64,000 nt of DNA from CAIXSC01 sp046349915 (GTDB lineage: Bacteria; Planctomycetota; Planctomycetia; Pirellulales; Pirellulaceae). This document shows, piece by piece, positions 16,219 through 25,955 of the stretch. Position 1 is the stretch's first letter; each line of letters starts with the position of its first letter. The stretch covers positions 1,364,001 through 1,428,000 of the forward strand of contig JAXMBL010000003.1 in assembly GCA_046349915.1 (NCBI GenBank), given 5' to 3'. Made by a program: the position numbers and the translations under genes. The notes below the pieces were generated by a model. That model searched no databases and was not told the origin of the DNA. It saw nothing but the letters and a program-made list of their open reading frames with translations.

Positions 16219-17396
16219 CGCAAGTTCCCAGATCGCAAAGGAGTAATTTCGCCAAGTCGCGCTGTTTCGGACGGAGGTTGCGTGACGCCGCCTGGGGCCG
16301 TAGGAGATTGAGTGGGTGTTCTTGCCGCGGCGTTGCCGCCGGCGCCCGAGGGGTTGAGCCCGCCGAATTGGAATCGCCGCGGGTCGGTCGAAGGGTAGCG
16401 AGCCTGTTCGGGGGCGTTAATGGTTGGCGAACCACCTTCGAGCGTCTGCTGTGGGTTTGTTGCTGGAGGCGAATTGGGAACAGACCCGGCAGGCGAACCT
16501 GGCGTGTGGTCCTCAATCGTCGGTGGCGCCGACACCCCATCGCGGGCGATGGGATAGTTGCTCGAATAAGCAGCGTCCGCCGATTCGCCGCCAGCTTGAT
16601 TCGCTGCCGTCGAAGGGGCGCTGCGAGTGCCGCCGGAATCTCGGTCCGACCAATCAGAAGCTCGCGGTGGCTTACGAGCGAGTGAACCACGCGATTCCGA
16701 CGAGTCTTGGCCATCGTCGACTGACAGGTCGTCGACGTTGGTCCCTTCATCGATCTCGAGTTCCTTCATCGCTTGTCGCGAGATCGGTTCCGCCGTCGTT
16801 TCGTTCGTTTGTCGCCACCACGCAAAACCCGCGACGACCAGAATGGCGGCCGCGATCATGACGACCGCTTGAATGGCTAATCGTTGCCACTCCGGTAAAC
16901 GCTCGACCCAACGCTCTTTGTCGTCGCGAGCGACAGGGTGGGCGGGAGCAGTCGACGTAGGTTGTGGTGGTGAATCGGCAGGACGGGGAGTGAAGTCCGC
17001 CGTGGTGGGTTGCGAATTGAAAGGAGGCGTGGACTGGGACTCGGCGGAATTCGCCAGCGATTGGATGGTCGCGTGGCGAGTTTGGGCGAGTGAATCGACG
17101 CCGCGGGCCGCTTTGCTCAGTGTGAGGTAGGGATCGTCGAGTTGGCCTGCGGTTGATGGCGCCGGAGTGGTGGACTGGGGAGTGCTGGTGCTGGAACGCG
17201 GCTTAGCAAAGTTGGGTATCTGCGCAATCACCGAAACGGGCGGCGGAAGCGGAGGCGGCGAGTCTTGTTGAGCAGAGGCAGAATACGCAGTCTGGGCCGC
17301 GCGTCGCAAGGAGCGAGCGGCGCTCGAGGCGGTCGGGCCGGTCGCGGGTCGCGGTGCGGACCGTGATGGTCGTGGCTTAGGCGATGGACTGTTCAT
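16215..17396 (-). CDS. Single-pass membrane protein with two disordered halves
   Basis: A 393-residue protein without a recognisable domain. Residues 1-165 are Pro/Ser/Thr-rich, residues ~173-194 form one strong transmembrane helix, and the remaining ~200 residues are again low-complexity (Ser, Gly, Pro, Asp). The positive 'DKERWVERLPEWQR' before the helix puts the N-terminal half in the cytoplasm and the C-terminal half outside. As first gene of the operon, coupled by ATGA to the CpsD-like ATPase, it is the natural membrane partner of that ATPase, though it has no Wzz/chain-length domain. The ATG at 17396 was chosen over the longer frame (14 codons more) because of the Met-Asn-Ser-Pro composition change. 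Function is inferred from position only. Confidence 0.6.
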   Translation of the reverse strand: MNSPSPKPRPSRSAPRPATGPTASSAARSLRRAAQTAYSASAQQDSPPPLPPPVSVIAQIPNFAKPRSSTSTPQSTTPAPSTAGQLDDPYLTLSKAARGVDSLAQTRHATIQSLANSAESQSTPPFNSQPTTADFTPRPADSPPQPTSTAPAHPVARDDKERWVERLPEWQRLAIQAVVMIAAAILVVAGFAWWRQTNETTAEPISRQAMKELEIDEGTNVDDLSVDDGQDSSESRGSLARKPPRASDWSDRDSGGTRSAPSTAANQAGGESADAAYSSNYPIARDGVSAPPTIEDHTPGSPAGSVPNSPPATNPQQTLEGGSPTINAPEQARYPSTDPRRFQFGGLNPSGAGGNAAARTPTQSPTAPGGVTQPPSETARLGEITPLRSGNLR

Positions 17397-17577
17397 GCTC
17401 GGGAATCCGTTCCGGCGGGCAAGGGGCGCGGCCGGCACCCTACTGCGGCCGTCCCCATTTATCGGTTCTGGTTAAGTAATTCTTGAGTTCTGGGTAGACT
17501 TTGCGGGCCCAGGGCCTCGAACCCCCCTGCGTGGAAACCTGTCTGAAGTCTATGATTAGCAGTTTGATCGCCGCGTT

Positions 17578-20500
17578 ATGGGCTCCCGGAGTCGCCGAGC
17601 AATGGTGGTTACGAGAGCGGCGGCGTCGTCACCTCCCGCTCAGTTGAGTTTGTCGCCGATGACCGTTACTCCCGCGAATCCTCAGTCGTCCGCCCTTCTC
17701 GAAGAATTGCTCGACCGCCGCATTCTGGTGCTCGACGGGGCCATGGGGACGATGATCCAAGCCTTGAACCTGACGGACGCGGACGTGCGAGGGGAGCGAT
17801 TCCGTGACCATCCGAAGGACTTGAGTCGATTTTCGGACATCCTTTGTTTGACGCAGCCGGACGCCATTACCAAGATTCATCGCGAGTATTTGGAAGCGGG
17901 CGCGGATATCGTCGAGACCAATTCGTTTGGGGCGAGCGAAGTGGGGATGGACGAGTTTGCCTTGCCGCGCGAACTGGTGCGCGAGATCAACGTGGCGGCG
18001 GCGCAATGCGCGCGGCGGGCGGTCGATGAGTTCAACCGGCGAACGCCCGATCGTCCCCGATTCGTGGCGGGGTCGATTGGCCCCACCGCCAAGCAGATGA
18101 CCATTTCGACGAAGGTGGACGACCCTAGTTTTCGAGCGGTGACGTACGAGCAAATGGTGGCGTCGTACTATGATCAAGTCGCGGCGCTGGTCGAAGGAGG
18201 CGTCGATCTCTTGTTGCCCGAGACGGTGATCGACACGTTAAATCTCAAGTCATGCTTGTTTGCGATCGCGAAGTACTTCGAGGATACGGGGCGGCGAGTG
18301 CCGGTGGTGGTCTCGGGAACCTTCAATCAGGCGGGCGTGACGTTTGTTTCAAGTCAGTCCGTGGAAGCGTTTTGGAACTCTGTTTCGCATTTCCCGCTGT
18401 TGGCGGTCGGGATGAATTGTGCGTTGGGCCCCGAGTTGATGCGGCCGCACTTGGAGGAGATGGCGGCCGTCTCGACGACTCGGATCAGTTGCTATCCCAA
18501 TGCGGGCTTGCCGAACGAAATGGGGCAGTACGACTTGGGGCCGGAGCGGATGGCCGAGTTGGTGGGCGAGTTCGCGGCCAATGGTTGGCTGAATATCGTC
18601 GGCGGGTGCTGCGGCACGACGCCGGCTCACATTCGGGCGATCGCCGAGCGGGTCCGGAATGTGAAGCCGCATCATCGGCACTTGGCCGAGCCCTACCTTC
18701 GACTCAGCGGGACGCTCCCCTTCACGATGCGTCCCGAGAGCAACTTTACGATGGTGGGCGAGCGGACGAATGTGACGGGATCGAAAGCGTTCGCCAACTT
18801 GATTCGCAACGGCAAGTACGAAGAAGCCGTCGAGATTGCTCGCCAACAAGTCGCCAATGGCGCCTCGGTGATCGACATCAACATGGATGACGCGCTGCTG
18901 GATGGGCCGGCGGCGATGACGAAGTTTTTGAATCTGTTGGCGGGCGAAACCGAAGTCGCTCAAGTTCCCATCATGATCGACAGCTCGCGGTGGGAGGTGT
19001 TGGAGGCGGGATTGCGCTGCGTGCAGGGCAAGGCCATTGTCAACTCGATTAGCCTGAAGGACGGTGAAGAGGAGTTTCTGCGGCGAGCGCGTTTGGTGAG
19101 ACGCTATGGCGCGGCGGCCGTGGTGATGGCCTTTGACGAAGGGGGGCAAGCGGTCGAGGTCGACCACAAGGTGACGATTTGCCAGCGAGCTTACTCGTTG
19201 CTGACGACGCAGGCCGATTTTCCGCCGGAGGACATCATCTTTGATCCCAACATCCTGACCGTGGCGACGGGGATCGAAGAGCACAACGACTATGCCGTGA
19301 ACTTCATCGAGGCGACTCGCCGTATCAAGCAGACCTGTCCCGGCGCGCGAGTCTCCGGCGGGGTGAGCAATATTTCGTTTTCGTTCCGCGGCAACGATCT
19401 GGTCCGCGAAGCCATGCATGCGGCGTTCTTGTATCACGCGATCCGCGCGGGGCTTGATATGGGGATCGTGAACGCGGGGCAACTGGCAGTTTACGAGGAA
19501 ATCCCGGGCGAGTTGCGCGAACGAGTCGAGGATGTATTGCTCAATCGACGCGCCGATGCCACGGAGCGATTGATCGAGTATGCGGCGATTGTGAAGGGGA
19601 AGGGCAAGTCCTCGGCGGGGGAAGATCTGGCCTGGCGCGAGGAGGCGGTCGAGAAACGACTGCAACATGCGTTGTTGCAAGGGGTCGACAAGTATCTGGA
19701 TGTCGATCTCGAGGAAGCTCGGGGCAAGTACGAACGTTGCTTGCGGATCATCGAAGGGCCGTTGATGGACGGCATGTCGGTGGTGGGGGATTTGTTTGGA
19801 GCGGGCAAGATGTTCTTGCCGCAAGTGGTCAAGTCGGCTCGCGTCATGAAGAAGGCCGTCGCTTATCTGCTGCCCTACATGGAAGCCGAGAAGGCGGAAG
19901 CGGGAGAAGCGGCTCGCGAGAGTCGCGGCAAGGTGCTGTTGGCGACCGTCAAGGGAGACGTGCACGATATTGGCAAGAACATCGTGGGAGTTGTGCTGGG
20001 CTGCAACAATTACGATGTGGTGGATATGGGCGTGATGGTTTCTTGCGAGAAGATCTTGCAGACCGCGACAGCCGAGGGGGTTGATGTCGTGGGGCTCTCG
20101 GGGCTGATTACGCCCAGCCTGGACGAGATGGTGCATGTGGCTCGCGAGATGCAGCGACTCGGCATGAAGCAACCGCTGCTGATTGGCGGAGCGACGACCA
20201 GCGCGAAACACACGGCGGTGAAGATTGCGCCGAAATACGAGCAACCGGTCGTGCATGTGCTGGATGCTTCACGCTGTGTGGGGGTCGTGGATCGGCTGCT
20301 GAGTGGTTCGTTGCGAAACGAGTTCGTGCGGGATAATCTGAAATTGCAGAGGCAATTGGTCGAGTCGTATGAACGGCGGCAGGTGACGTTGACGCCGTAT
20401 GCGGACGCGCGAGCTCGGCGGTTCGCCACCGATTGGTCGTCGGTTCGCATCGACAAACCGGCGTTTTTAGGCACGCGAGTGCTCGATTCCATTCCCTTGG

Positions 20501-21366
20501 AAGAACTGATTCCGTTTATCGATTGGTCGCCGTTCTTTCAAGCGTGGGAGTTGAAGGGCAAGTATCCACGCATCTTCGACGACGCCGTCGTGGGGACGCA
20601 GGCTCGCGAACTCTACGCGGATGCGACTCGTCTGCTGGAACGCATCGTCTCCGAGAAGCGATTAGCGGCGCGAGCCGTGTATGGCTTTTGGCCGGCCGTT
20701 TCGGAAGGCGACGACGTCGTGCTGTATACGGACGACGAGCGGACGCACGAGGCGGCTCGCTTCTTCATGCTGCGTCAGCAATGGGAAAGACCGGGACAGA
20801 AGGACTTTCGTTCGCTAGCCGACTATGTGGCGCCCTTTGATGCGGGCCGCGCCGACTATGTGGGCGCGTTCGCCGTGACCGCGGGGATCGGCGCCGATGA
20901 GTTGGCTGGCGATTTCGCGGCGCGTCATGACGACTATCAAGCGATCATGACGAAGGCGTTGGCCGACCGCTTGGCGGAGGCTTTGGCCGAGTGGCTGCAC
21001 AAACGAGTCCGCGACGAATGGGGATACGGCCAGGAGGAGCGTCTGTCGGCCGAGGAGCTGATCGACGAAAAGTACCGCGGCATTCGTCCGGCCCACGGCT
21101 ATCCCGCTTGCCCGGATCACTCGGAGAAGAAGACCTTGTTCCAATTGCTGGACGCGGAGGCTCGTGTGGGGATGCGGCTGACGGAATCGTTCGCCATGTA
21201 TCCAGCGGCGAGCGTCAGCGGGCTGTATTTCGCTCATCCCGAAGCTCGTTATTTCGCGGTCGACCGCGTGGGCAAGGATCAAGTGGAAGATTACGCTCGC
21301 CGGAAGGGGGAGAGTTTAGGAGTGGTGGAGCGGTGGCTGGCGCCAAATTTGGGGTATGAAGTCTAA
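17578..21366 (+). CDS. metH: Cobalamin-dependent methionine synthase
   Basis: Transfers methyl from methyltetrahydrofolate through cobalamin to homocysteine. The 1262-residue protein has all four modules: homocysteine-binding barrel (~45-350) with zinc cysteines in 'GMNCALG' and 'GGCCGTT'; folate-binding barrel (~380-650, 'FTMVGERTNVTGS'); cobalamin domain (~690-920) with the lower-ligand motif 'DVHDIGKN'; and the AdoMet-reactivation domain (~950-1262, 'RPAHGYPACPDH' and 'MYPAASVSGLYF'). Length is close to E. coli MetH (1227). The first ~40 residues are not conserved, so a later start (ATG at 17602 or 17659) is possible. I looked for a cobalamin or SAM/SAH riboswitch in the 181 bases upstream and saw none. 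Confidence 0.97.
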   Translation: MGSRSRRAMVVTRAAASSPPAQLSLSPMTVTPANPQSSALLEELLDRRILVLDGAMGTMIQALNLTDADVRGERFRDHPKDLSRFSDILCLTQPDAITKIHREYLEAGADIVETNSFGASEVGMDEFALPRELVREINVAAAQCARRAVDEFNRRTPDRPRFVAGSIGPTAKQMTISTKVDDPSFRAVTYEQMVASYYDQVAALVEGGVDLLLPETVIDTLNLKSCLFAIAKYFEDTGRRVPVVVSGTFNQAGVTFVSSQSVEAFWNSVSHFPLLAVGMNCALGPELMRPHLEEMAAVSTTRISCYPNAGLPNEMGQYDLGPERMAELVGEFAANGWLNIVGGCCGTTPAHIRAIAERVRNVKPHHRHLAEPYLRLSGTLPFTMRPESNFTMVGERTNVTGSKAFANLIRNGKYEEAVEIARQQVANGASVIDINMDDALLDGPAAMTKFLNLLAGETEVAQVPIMIDSSRWEVLEAGLRCVQGKAIVNSISLKDGEEEFLRRARLVRRYGAAAVVMAFDEGGQAVEVDHKVTICQRAYSLLTTQADFPPEDIIFDPNILTVATGIEEHNDYAVNFIEATRRIKQTCPGARVSGGVSNISFSFRGNDLVREAMHAAFLYHAIRAGLDMGIVNAGQLAVYEEIPGELRERVEDVLLNRRADATERLIEYAAIVKGKGKSSAGEDLAWREEAVEKRLQHALLQGVDKYLDVDLEEARGKYERCLRIIEGPLMDGMSVVGDLFGAGKMFLPQVVKSARVMKKAVAYLLPYMEAEKAEAGEAARESRGKVLLATVKGDVHDIGKNIVGVVLGCNNYDVVDMGVMVSCEKILQTATAEGVDVVGLSGLITPSLDEMVHVAREMQRLGMKQPLLIGGATTSAKHTAVKIAPKYEQPVVHVLDASRCVGVVDRLLSGSLRNEFVRDNLKLQRQLVESYERRQVTLTPYADARARRFATDWSSVRIDKPAFLGTRVLDSIPLEELIPFIDWSPFFQAWELKGKYPRIFDDAVVGTQARELYADATRLLERIVSEKRLAARAVYGFWPAVSEGDDVVLYTDDERTHEAARFFMLRQQWERPGQKDFRSLADYVAPFDAGRADYVGAFAVTAGIGADELAGDFAARHDDYQAIMTKALADRLAEALAEWLHKRVRDEWGYGQEERLSAEELIDEKYRGIRPAHGYPACPDHSEKKTLFQLLDAEARVGMRLTESFAMYPAASVSGLYFAHPEARYFAVDRVGKDQVEDYARRKGESLGVVERWLAPNLGYEV

Positions 21367-21539
21367 GGTGTTGTTTTTTGGCAACATGTTGGTGTTCGGT
21401 GGTGACGATTGCGCCGCGGCCGATCAAGGGCGAGTCACAAGTCCGCTCGAATTCGCGAAAGCTTGCTTCACCCCACGGGGGGCGGGGCACTATACTGCGA
21501 AGCGTGTCGCTCTTCGAGCCTTGTGCCTCGTGATCGCCC

Positions 21540-24383
21540 ATGGCCGTCAAACTGACGCTCAAACAATTCTGTCAGCGACTTGTCGAGAGCGGCGTCATGA
21601 CCGCCGACGAGGTCTTGGCGTTTCGCGCCGGCTACACCGATGAATCGCGTCCCTCGACGGCCGATGCGATGGCTCGCGAATTGATTTTGCGGCAGAAACT
21701 GACCCCCTTTCAAGCGGGAGCGTTGGTGTCGGGGCGGCCCGAACGCCTGGTGCTAGGCAATAACGTATTGCTCGAGAAGATCGGCGAAGGGGGAATGGGC
21801 GAGGTCTTCAAGGCGTTGCATCGCCGGATGCGACGTTTGGTCTGCATCAAGATTCTGCGGCCGTCATTGGTCGATTCGCCCTATGCGGTGCGTCGCTTTC
21901 AGCGGGAAGTGCAAGCCGCGGCTCAACTGTCCCATCCCCACATCGTCACCGCGTTTGACGCGGACGAGGAAGGCGGCGTGCACTTTCTTGTCATGGAGTA
22001 TGTCGAAGGACTCGATCTGGGAACTCGAGTCGCTCGACAAGGGCCTCTCCCCGTGGGCGACGTGATTCGTTACATCGCGCAGGCCGCGATTGGACTCGAA
22101 TACGCGCACTCCAAAGGCATTGTGCATCGCGACATCAAGCCCGGAAATCTGCTGCTCGACTCGAATGGCGTGCTGAAGGTCCTCGATATGGGGCTGGCTC
22201 GCATCGATGATCCGCCCGACGTCGGATCGGACCCTAATGTCGAGGCCGTCGAATCGCTGACGCGTGAAAATCAGATCGTGGGGACCGTCGAGTACATGTC
22301 GCCCGAGCAGGCGGACGATACGGGACGAGTGGATCGCCGGTCGGACATCTATAGTTTGGGTTGCACGATGTTTCGGTTGTTGGCGGGCTATCCGCCGTAC
22401 CAAGCAGAGTCGCCGATTAAGGTGCTGATGGCGCATCGCCTGCGAGACATTCCCTCGCTCAAAGCGGCTCGCCCCGAAGTCTCCGCTGAGCTCGAAGCCA
22501 TTTATCTGAAGATGGTGGCCAAGTCGCAAGTCGACCGCTACCAGACGATGGCCGAAGTATTGCGAGCGTTGCAGCCGCTATTGGGAGAGGCGGGCGGCGC
22601 CGCGACGGAATTGTCTGCTCCGGCATCGCAAAAAGGCACCGTGTCGAACCTCGGGGCGATGACGCCCACCCGAACCTTGACTTGGGTTCGCGAGGAGAAT
22701 GCTCGCGATACGGAACGCCAAGCGGAGGGTGTAGGGAGCGCGAACGCTGGCGAGACGCAAGGCGAGGACCGCGACGGTTCGTTGGAACGAGGTCCAACTC
22801 GTAGCCGTGGACCCGCGGTGGACCCGCTGCAATTGGCGGTCGGGATCGATCTGGGCACGACTTTCTCCGTGGTCGCGGCTTTGGACGACCATGGCCGTCC
22901 TCATGCCATTGTGAATACGGAGGGAGACGTCATCACGCCGAGTTTCGTGTTGTTCGACAACGCGGAAGTTGTGGTGGGCAAAGAGGCCGTCAAGGCCTTG
23001 TCGGTCGAAGCGGAGATGGTGGCGGAGTGCGCGAAACGCGAGTTGGGGACTCCGGCGTTTCATAAGGCGTTCCAGGGAGTGGTCTATCCTCCCGAGGTGC
23101 TGCAGGCCTTCGTCCTGAATAAACTGCGACAGGATGCCGGACGCTTGATCGGCGACTTCCGCAAGGTGGTGATTACGGTGCCTGCTTACTTCGACGAGAA
23201 TCGTCGCAAGGCTACGGAAGACGCGGGCTATATGGCAGGCTTCGAGGTGATCGATATTTTGAATGAGCCGACGGCCGCCGCGCTGGCGTTTGGTTTTCAG
23301 CGAGGTTACTTTCGGCCCGACTTGAAACGGGACGAGGCGGAGCGGATTCTGGTTTACGATTTGGGCGGCGGCACGTTTGATGTCACCGTGATGGAGATTC
23401 GCGGGACGGAGTTTGTGACGCTGGCGACGGACGGCGACGTGCGGCTCGGAGGTCGCGATTGGGACCAGCGACTCGTGGATTATGTCGCGGAACAGTTTGT
23501 TCGAAATTACGGACTGGACCCGCGTGAAGACGCGAACGTCGTTGGGCGACTATGGCGAGATTGTGAAGAAGCGAAGCGAACTCTGTCGGCTCGACAGAAG
23601 GCGCACGTCGTTTGTGATTTTCGGGCGCAGTCGCTGCGAGTGGAGGTGACTCGTCAGTTATTCCACGAATTGACCTACGACTTGGTCGAGCGTACCGCGT
23701 TCACGACGCGACAAGCGATCCAGGCGGCCGGTTTGGAATGGCAGGAAATCGATCGAGTGTTGTTGGTGGGCGGGTCGACTCGCATGCCCTCGATCGTGGA
23801 TATGTTGCGGCGAGTGACGGGGAAGGAACCGGATAACTCGGTGGCGCCTGACGAGGCGGTGGCGCATGGGGCTGCCTTGCACGCTGGTTTGGTGCTGGCG
23901 CGTCGACGCGGCGAGACGCCGACCTTTAGCATCCGCAACGTGAACTCGCATAGTTTAGGGATCGTCGGCACGGATTCACGCACGGGACGCAAGCAGAACG
24001 CGGTGATTATCCCGCGCAACACGCCGTTGCCCGTGGTGGCCAAACGAGTATTTCGCACGCACAAGCCTGGGCAGACTTCGTTGCTGCTGCAGATCGTCGA
24101 AGGAGAGAGCGTCTCGCCCGAGGAGTGCTCGGCCATCGGTAAATGCTCGGTGCGCGGTCTGCCGCCCAATCTGCCCGCTCAGACCCCGTTGGAAGTTCGC
24201 TTTCACTACGCGGCGAATGGACGAATCACGGTCAGCGTGGTGGTGCCAGGGTACGAGCAACCGTTTCAGCAGGAGATCAGTCGAGAACGAGGCTTGTCTC
24301 GGGAACAGCTTGATCAGTGGCGGGCCCGCATCAGCGGTTTGCCGGCGGAACCAGAGTCGAGCGTTTTGGGCGGCGTTTCCTAG
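21540..24383 (+). CDS. Ser/Thr protein kinase fused to Hsp70 (DnaK-like) ATPase
   Basis: One 947-residue polypeptide joins two enzyme classes. Residues 1-72 are the helical pre-kinase segment seen in planctomycete kinases. Residues ~73-350 are a Hanks-type kinase: Gly loop 'IGEGGMGEV' (81-89), Lys104, catalytic 'HRDIKPGN' (197-204), 'DMG' (216-218) in place of DFG, and 'GTVEYMSPEQ'. After a ~75-residue polar linker, residues ~433-790 are a full Hsp70 nucleotide-binding domain: 'IDLGTTFS' (436-443), 'ITVPAYF' (545-551), 'NEPTAAALAFG' (575-585), 'DLGGGTFDV' (607-615) and 'LLVGGSTRMP' (741-750). Residues ~793-930 resemble the Hsp70 substrate-binding beta-sandwich; the helical lid and a DnaK tail are absent. 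No signal peptide or membrane helix, so cytoplasmic. No stop or frame change interrupts the join. Confidence 0.93.
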   Translation: MAVKLTLKQFCQRLVESGVMTADEVLAFRAGYTDESRPSTADAMARELILRQKLTPFQAGALVSGRPERLVLGNNVLLEKIGEGGMGEVFKALHRRMRRLVCIKILRPSLVDSPYAVRRFQREVQAAAQLSHPHIVTAFDADEEGGVHFLVMEYVEGLDLGTRVARQGPLPVGDVIRYIAQAAIGLEYAHSKGIVHRDIKPGNLLLDSNGVLKVLDMGLARIDDPPDVGSDPNVEAVESLTRENQIVGTVEYMSPEQADDTGRVDRRSDIYSLGCTMFRLLAGYPPYQAESPIKVLMAHRLRDIPSLKAARPEVSAELEAIYLKMVAKSQVDRYQTMAEVLRALQPLLGEAGGAATELSAPASQKGTVSNLGAMTPTRTLTWVREENARDTERQAEGVGSANAGETQGEDRDGSLERGPTRSRGPAVDPLQLAVGIDLGTTFSVVAALDDHGRPHAIVNTEGDVITPSFVLFDNAEVVVGKEAVKALSVEAEMVAECAKRELGTPAFHKAFQGVVYPPEVLQAFVLNKLRQDAGRLIGDFRKVVITVPAYFDENRRKATEDAGYMAGFEVIDILNEPTAAALAFGFQRGYFRPDLKRDEAERILVYDLGGGTFDVTVMEIRGTEFVTLATDGDVRLGGRDWDQRLVDYVAEQFVRNYGLDPREDANVVGRLWRDCEEAKRTLSARQKAHVVCDFRAQSLRVEVTRQLFHELTYDLVERTAFTTRQAIQAAGLEWQEIDRVLLVGGSTRMPSIVDMLRRVTGKEPDNSVAPDEAVAHGAALHAGLVLARRRGETPTFSIRNVNSHSLGIVGTDSRTGRKQNAVIIPRNTPLPVVAKRVFRTHKPGQTSLLLQIVEGESVSPEECSAIGKCSVRGLPPNLPAQTPLEVRFHYAANGRITVSVVVPGYEQPFQQEISRERGLSREQLDQWRARISGLPAEPESSVLGGVS

Positions 24384-24521
24384 GGCCGCCGGACGCTCCG
24401 TTTTCGCGTGAGATGGCAGTTCTAGCTCGCCCTACCCATTCCTTTCGGGGGAGGGGAATTATAGTTTCGCCACTCGGTTGCCAGCCGGCCTAGCCGCGGG
24501 CATTTGGCGGTCGACGGTCAA

Positions 24522-24549
24522 TTGACATCGGGGGCGGGGTCGCTAGTAT
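24522..24549 (+). promoter_or_regulatory. Sigma-70-type promoter for thiC
   Basis: A perfect -35 TTGACA (24522-24527) is followed after 16 bases by TAGTAT (24544-24549), 50 bases before the thiC start. Transcription would start near 24556, leaving a leader of about 44 bases, too short for a TPP riboswitch. This suggests thiC starts its own transcription unit. Confidence 0.7.
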
Positions 24550-24599
24550 GACCCTGCGGGAGTCGCCCGCGTTCATTAGTTCGTAGGGAGGATTCGTCG

Positions 24600-25949
24600 A
24601 TGACGCAGCTAGAGGCCGCTCGTAAGGGCCAGATCACGCCGGAAATGGAGTTTGTGGCGAAGCGAGAGCGACTGACGCCGGAGTTAATTCGCGACGAAGT
24701 AGCCGCGGGACGATTGGTGATCCCCGCGAACAAGGTCCACCTGCAAGGCCGTTTGGAGCCCATGGGCATCGGCATTGCCGTGACTTGCAAAATCAACGCC
24801 AATATTGGCAATTCCGCGGTGACGAGCAATGTGTCGGAAGAGCTGGAGAAACTGCATACGGCGGTTCACTTCGGAGCGGACACGGTCATGGATTTGTCCA
24901 CCGGCAAGGATATTGACGCCATCCGGGCGTCGATCATCGCCGCTTCGCCGGTGCCCATTGGCACTGTGCCGATCTATCAAATGTTGGAGGAACTGGGCGG
25001 CAATATCGAGGATATGCGACCGCAACATTTCCTGGATATGGTCGAGCATCAGGCGAAGCAGGGTGTGGACTACATGACGGTCCACTGCGGCGTGCTGTTG
25101 GAACATCTCCATTTGGCAACGAATCGAGTTACGGGAATCGTGAGCCGCGGTGGTTCGTTGATCGCCAAGTGGATGATGGCTCACCGCAAGCAGAATCCGT
25201 TGTTCGAGCATTTCGATGATTTGTGCGCGATCATGCGTGAATATGACGTGACCTGGAGTTTGGGAGATGGGTTGCGTCCTGGGTCGATTGCCGACGCCAG
25301 CGACGCGGCTCAATTCGCCGAACTGGATGTCTTGGGCGGCTTGGTCGAACGTAGCTGGGCGCTAGGCGCTCAGTGCATGGTTGAGGGGCCGGGCCACATT
25401 CCGATGGACCAGATCGACATGAACATCAAGCGGCAGATCGAGGTCTGCAAGGGCGCCCCTTTCTATGTGTTGGGCCCGTTGGTGACCGATATCGCGCCGG
25501 GCTACGACCACATCACCAGTTCCATTGGCGCGGCGCTGGCTGGTTGGAGTGGAGCGGCCATGTTGTGCTATGTAACGCCGAAGGAACATCTCGGTTTGCC
25601 CAATCGCGAAGACGTGAAGCAAGGGGTGATCGCCTACAAGATCGCGGCCCATGCCGCCGATTTGGCTCGACATCGTCCTGGCGTGCAAGAGCGCGACGAC
25701 GCCCTCAGCCGAGCTCGATTTTCTTTCGATTGGAACGAGCAGTTCCGCCTGTCGCTCGACCCCGAAACGGCTCGCGCGTATCACGACGAGACATTGCCGC
25801 AGGACACTTTCAAGAGTGCTCATTTCTGCAGCATGTGTGGGCCGAAGTACTGTTCGATGCGCATTACGGAAGACATCCGGAAGATGGCGGACGAGACGAA
25901 CGGGTCCGAATCTGCGGCTGTCGTGCAGCTCGAACCGGCAAAGGCATAG
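24600..25949 (+). CDS. thiC: Phosphomethylpyrimidine synthase
   Basis: Radical-SAM enzyme that converts aminoimidazole ribotide to HMP phosphate, the pyrimidine half of thiamine. The 449-residue protein is the short bacterial form. Visible signatures are 'GADTVMDLSTGKDI', 'GVDYMTVHCGVL', 'MVEGPGHIPMDQI', 'GPLVTDIAPGYDHI' and the C-terminal iron-sulfur cluster motif 'CSMCGPKYC' (CX2CX4C, near residue 418). The ribosome site 'agggagg' lies 9 bases before the ATG. No THI-box is visible upstream, so the usual TPP control appears to be missing or replaced. The transporter gene begins 6 bases after the stop. Confidence 0.97.
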   Translation: MTQLEAARKGQITPEMEFVAKRERLTPELIRDEVAAGRLVIPANKVHLQGRLEPMGIGIAVTCKINANIGNSAVTSNVSEELEKLHTAVHFGADTVMDLSTGKDIDAIRASIIAASPVPIGTVPIYQMLEELGGNIEDMRPQHFLDMVEHQAKQGVDYMTVHCGVLLEHLHLATNRVTGIVSRGGSLIAKWMMAHRKQNPLFEHFDDLCAIMREYDVTWSLGDGLRPGSIADASDAAQFAELDVLGGLVERSWALGAQCMVEGPGHIPMDQIDMNIKRQIEVCKGAPFYVLGPLVTDIAPGYDHITSSIGAALAGWSGAAMLCYVTPKEHLGLPNREDVKQGVIAYKIAAHAADLARHRPGVQERDDALSRARFSFDWNEQFRLSLDPETARAYHDETLPQDTFKSAHFCSMCGPKYCSMRITEDIRKMADETNGSESAAVVQLEPAKA

Positions 25950-25955
25950 TGGCTC

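Noticed and set aside
17440..17577. Cobalamin or SAM/SAH riboswitch before metH
   Set aside because: No B12-box or conserved paired core could be found in the short divergent gap.
18349..20256. 635-codon open frame antisense to metH
   Set aside because: It is a shadow of a strongly coded gene in GC-rich DNA; its translation is His/Arg/Gln-rich with no domain, and metH motifs run through the same bases.
24384..24521. TPP riboswitch before thiC
   Set aside because: Only a 'cgtagggag' fragment near the ribosome site is reminiscent; the CTGAGA segment and the two helices are missing.
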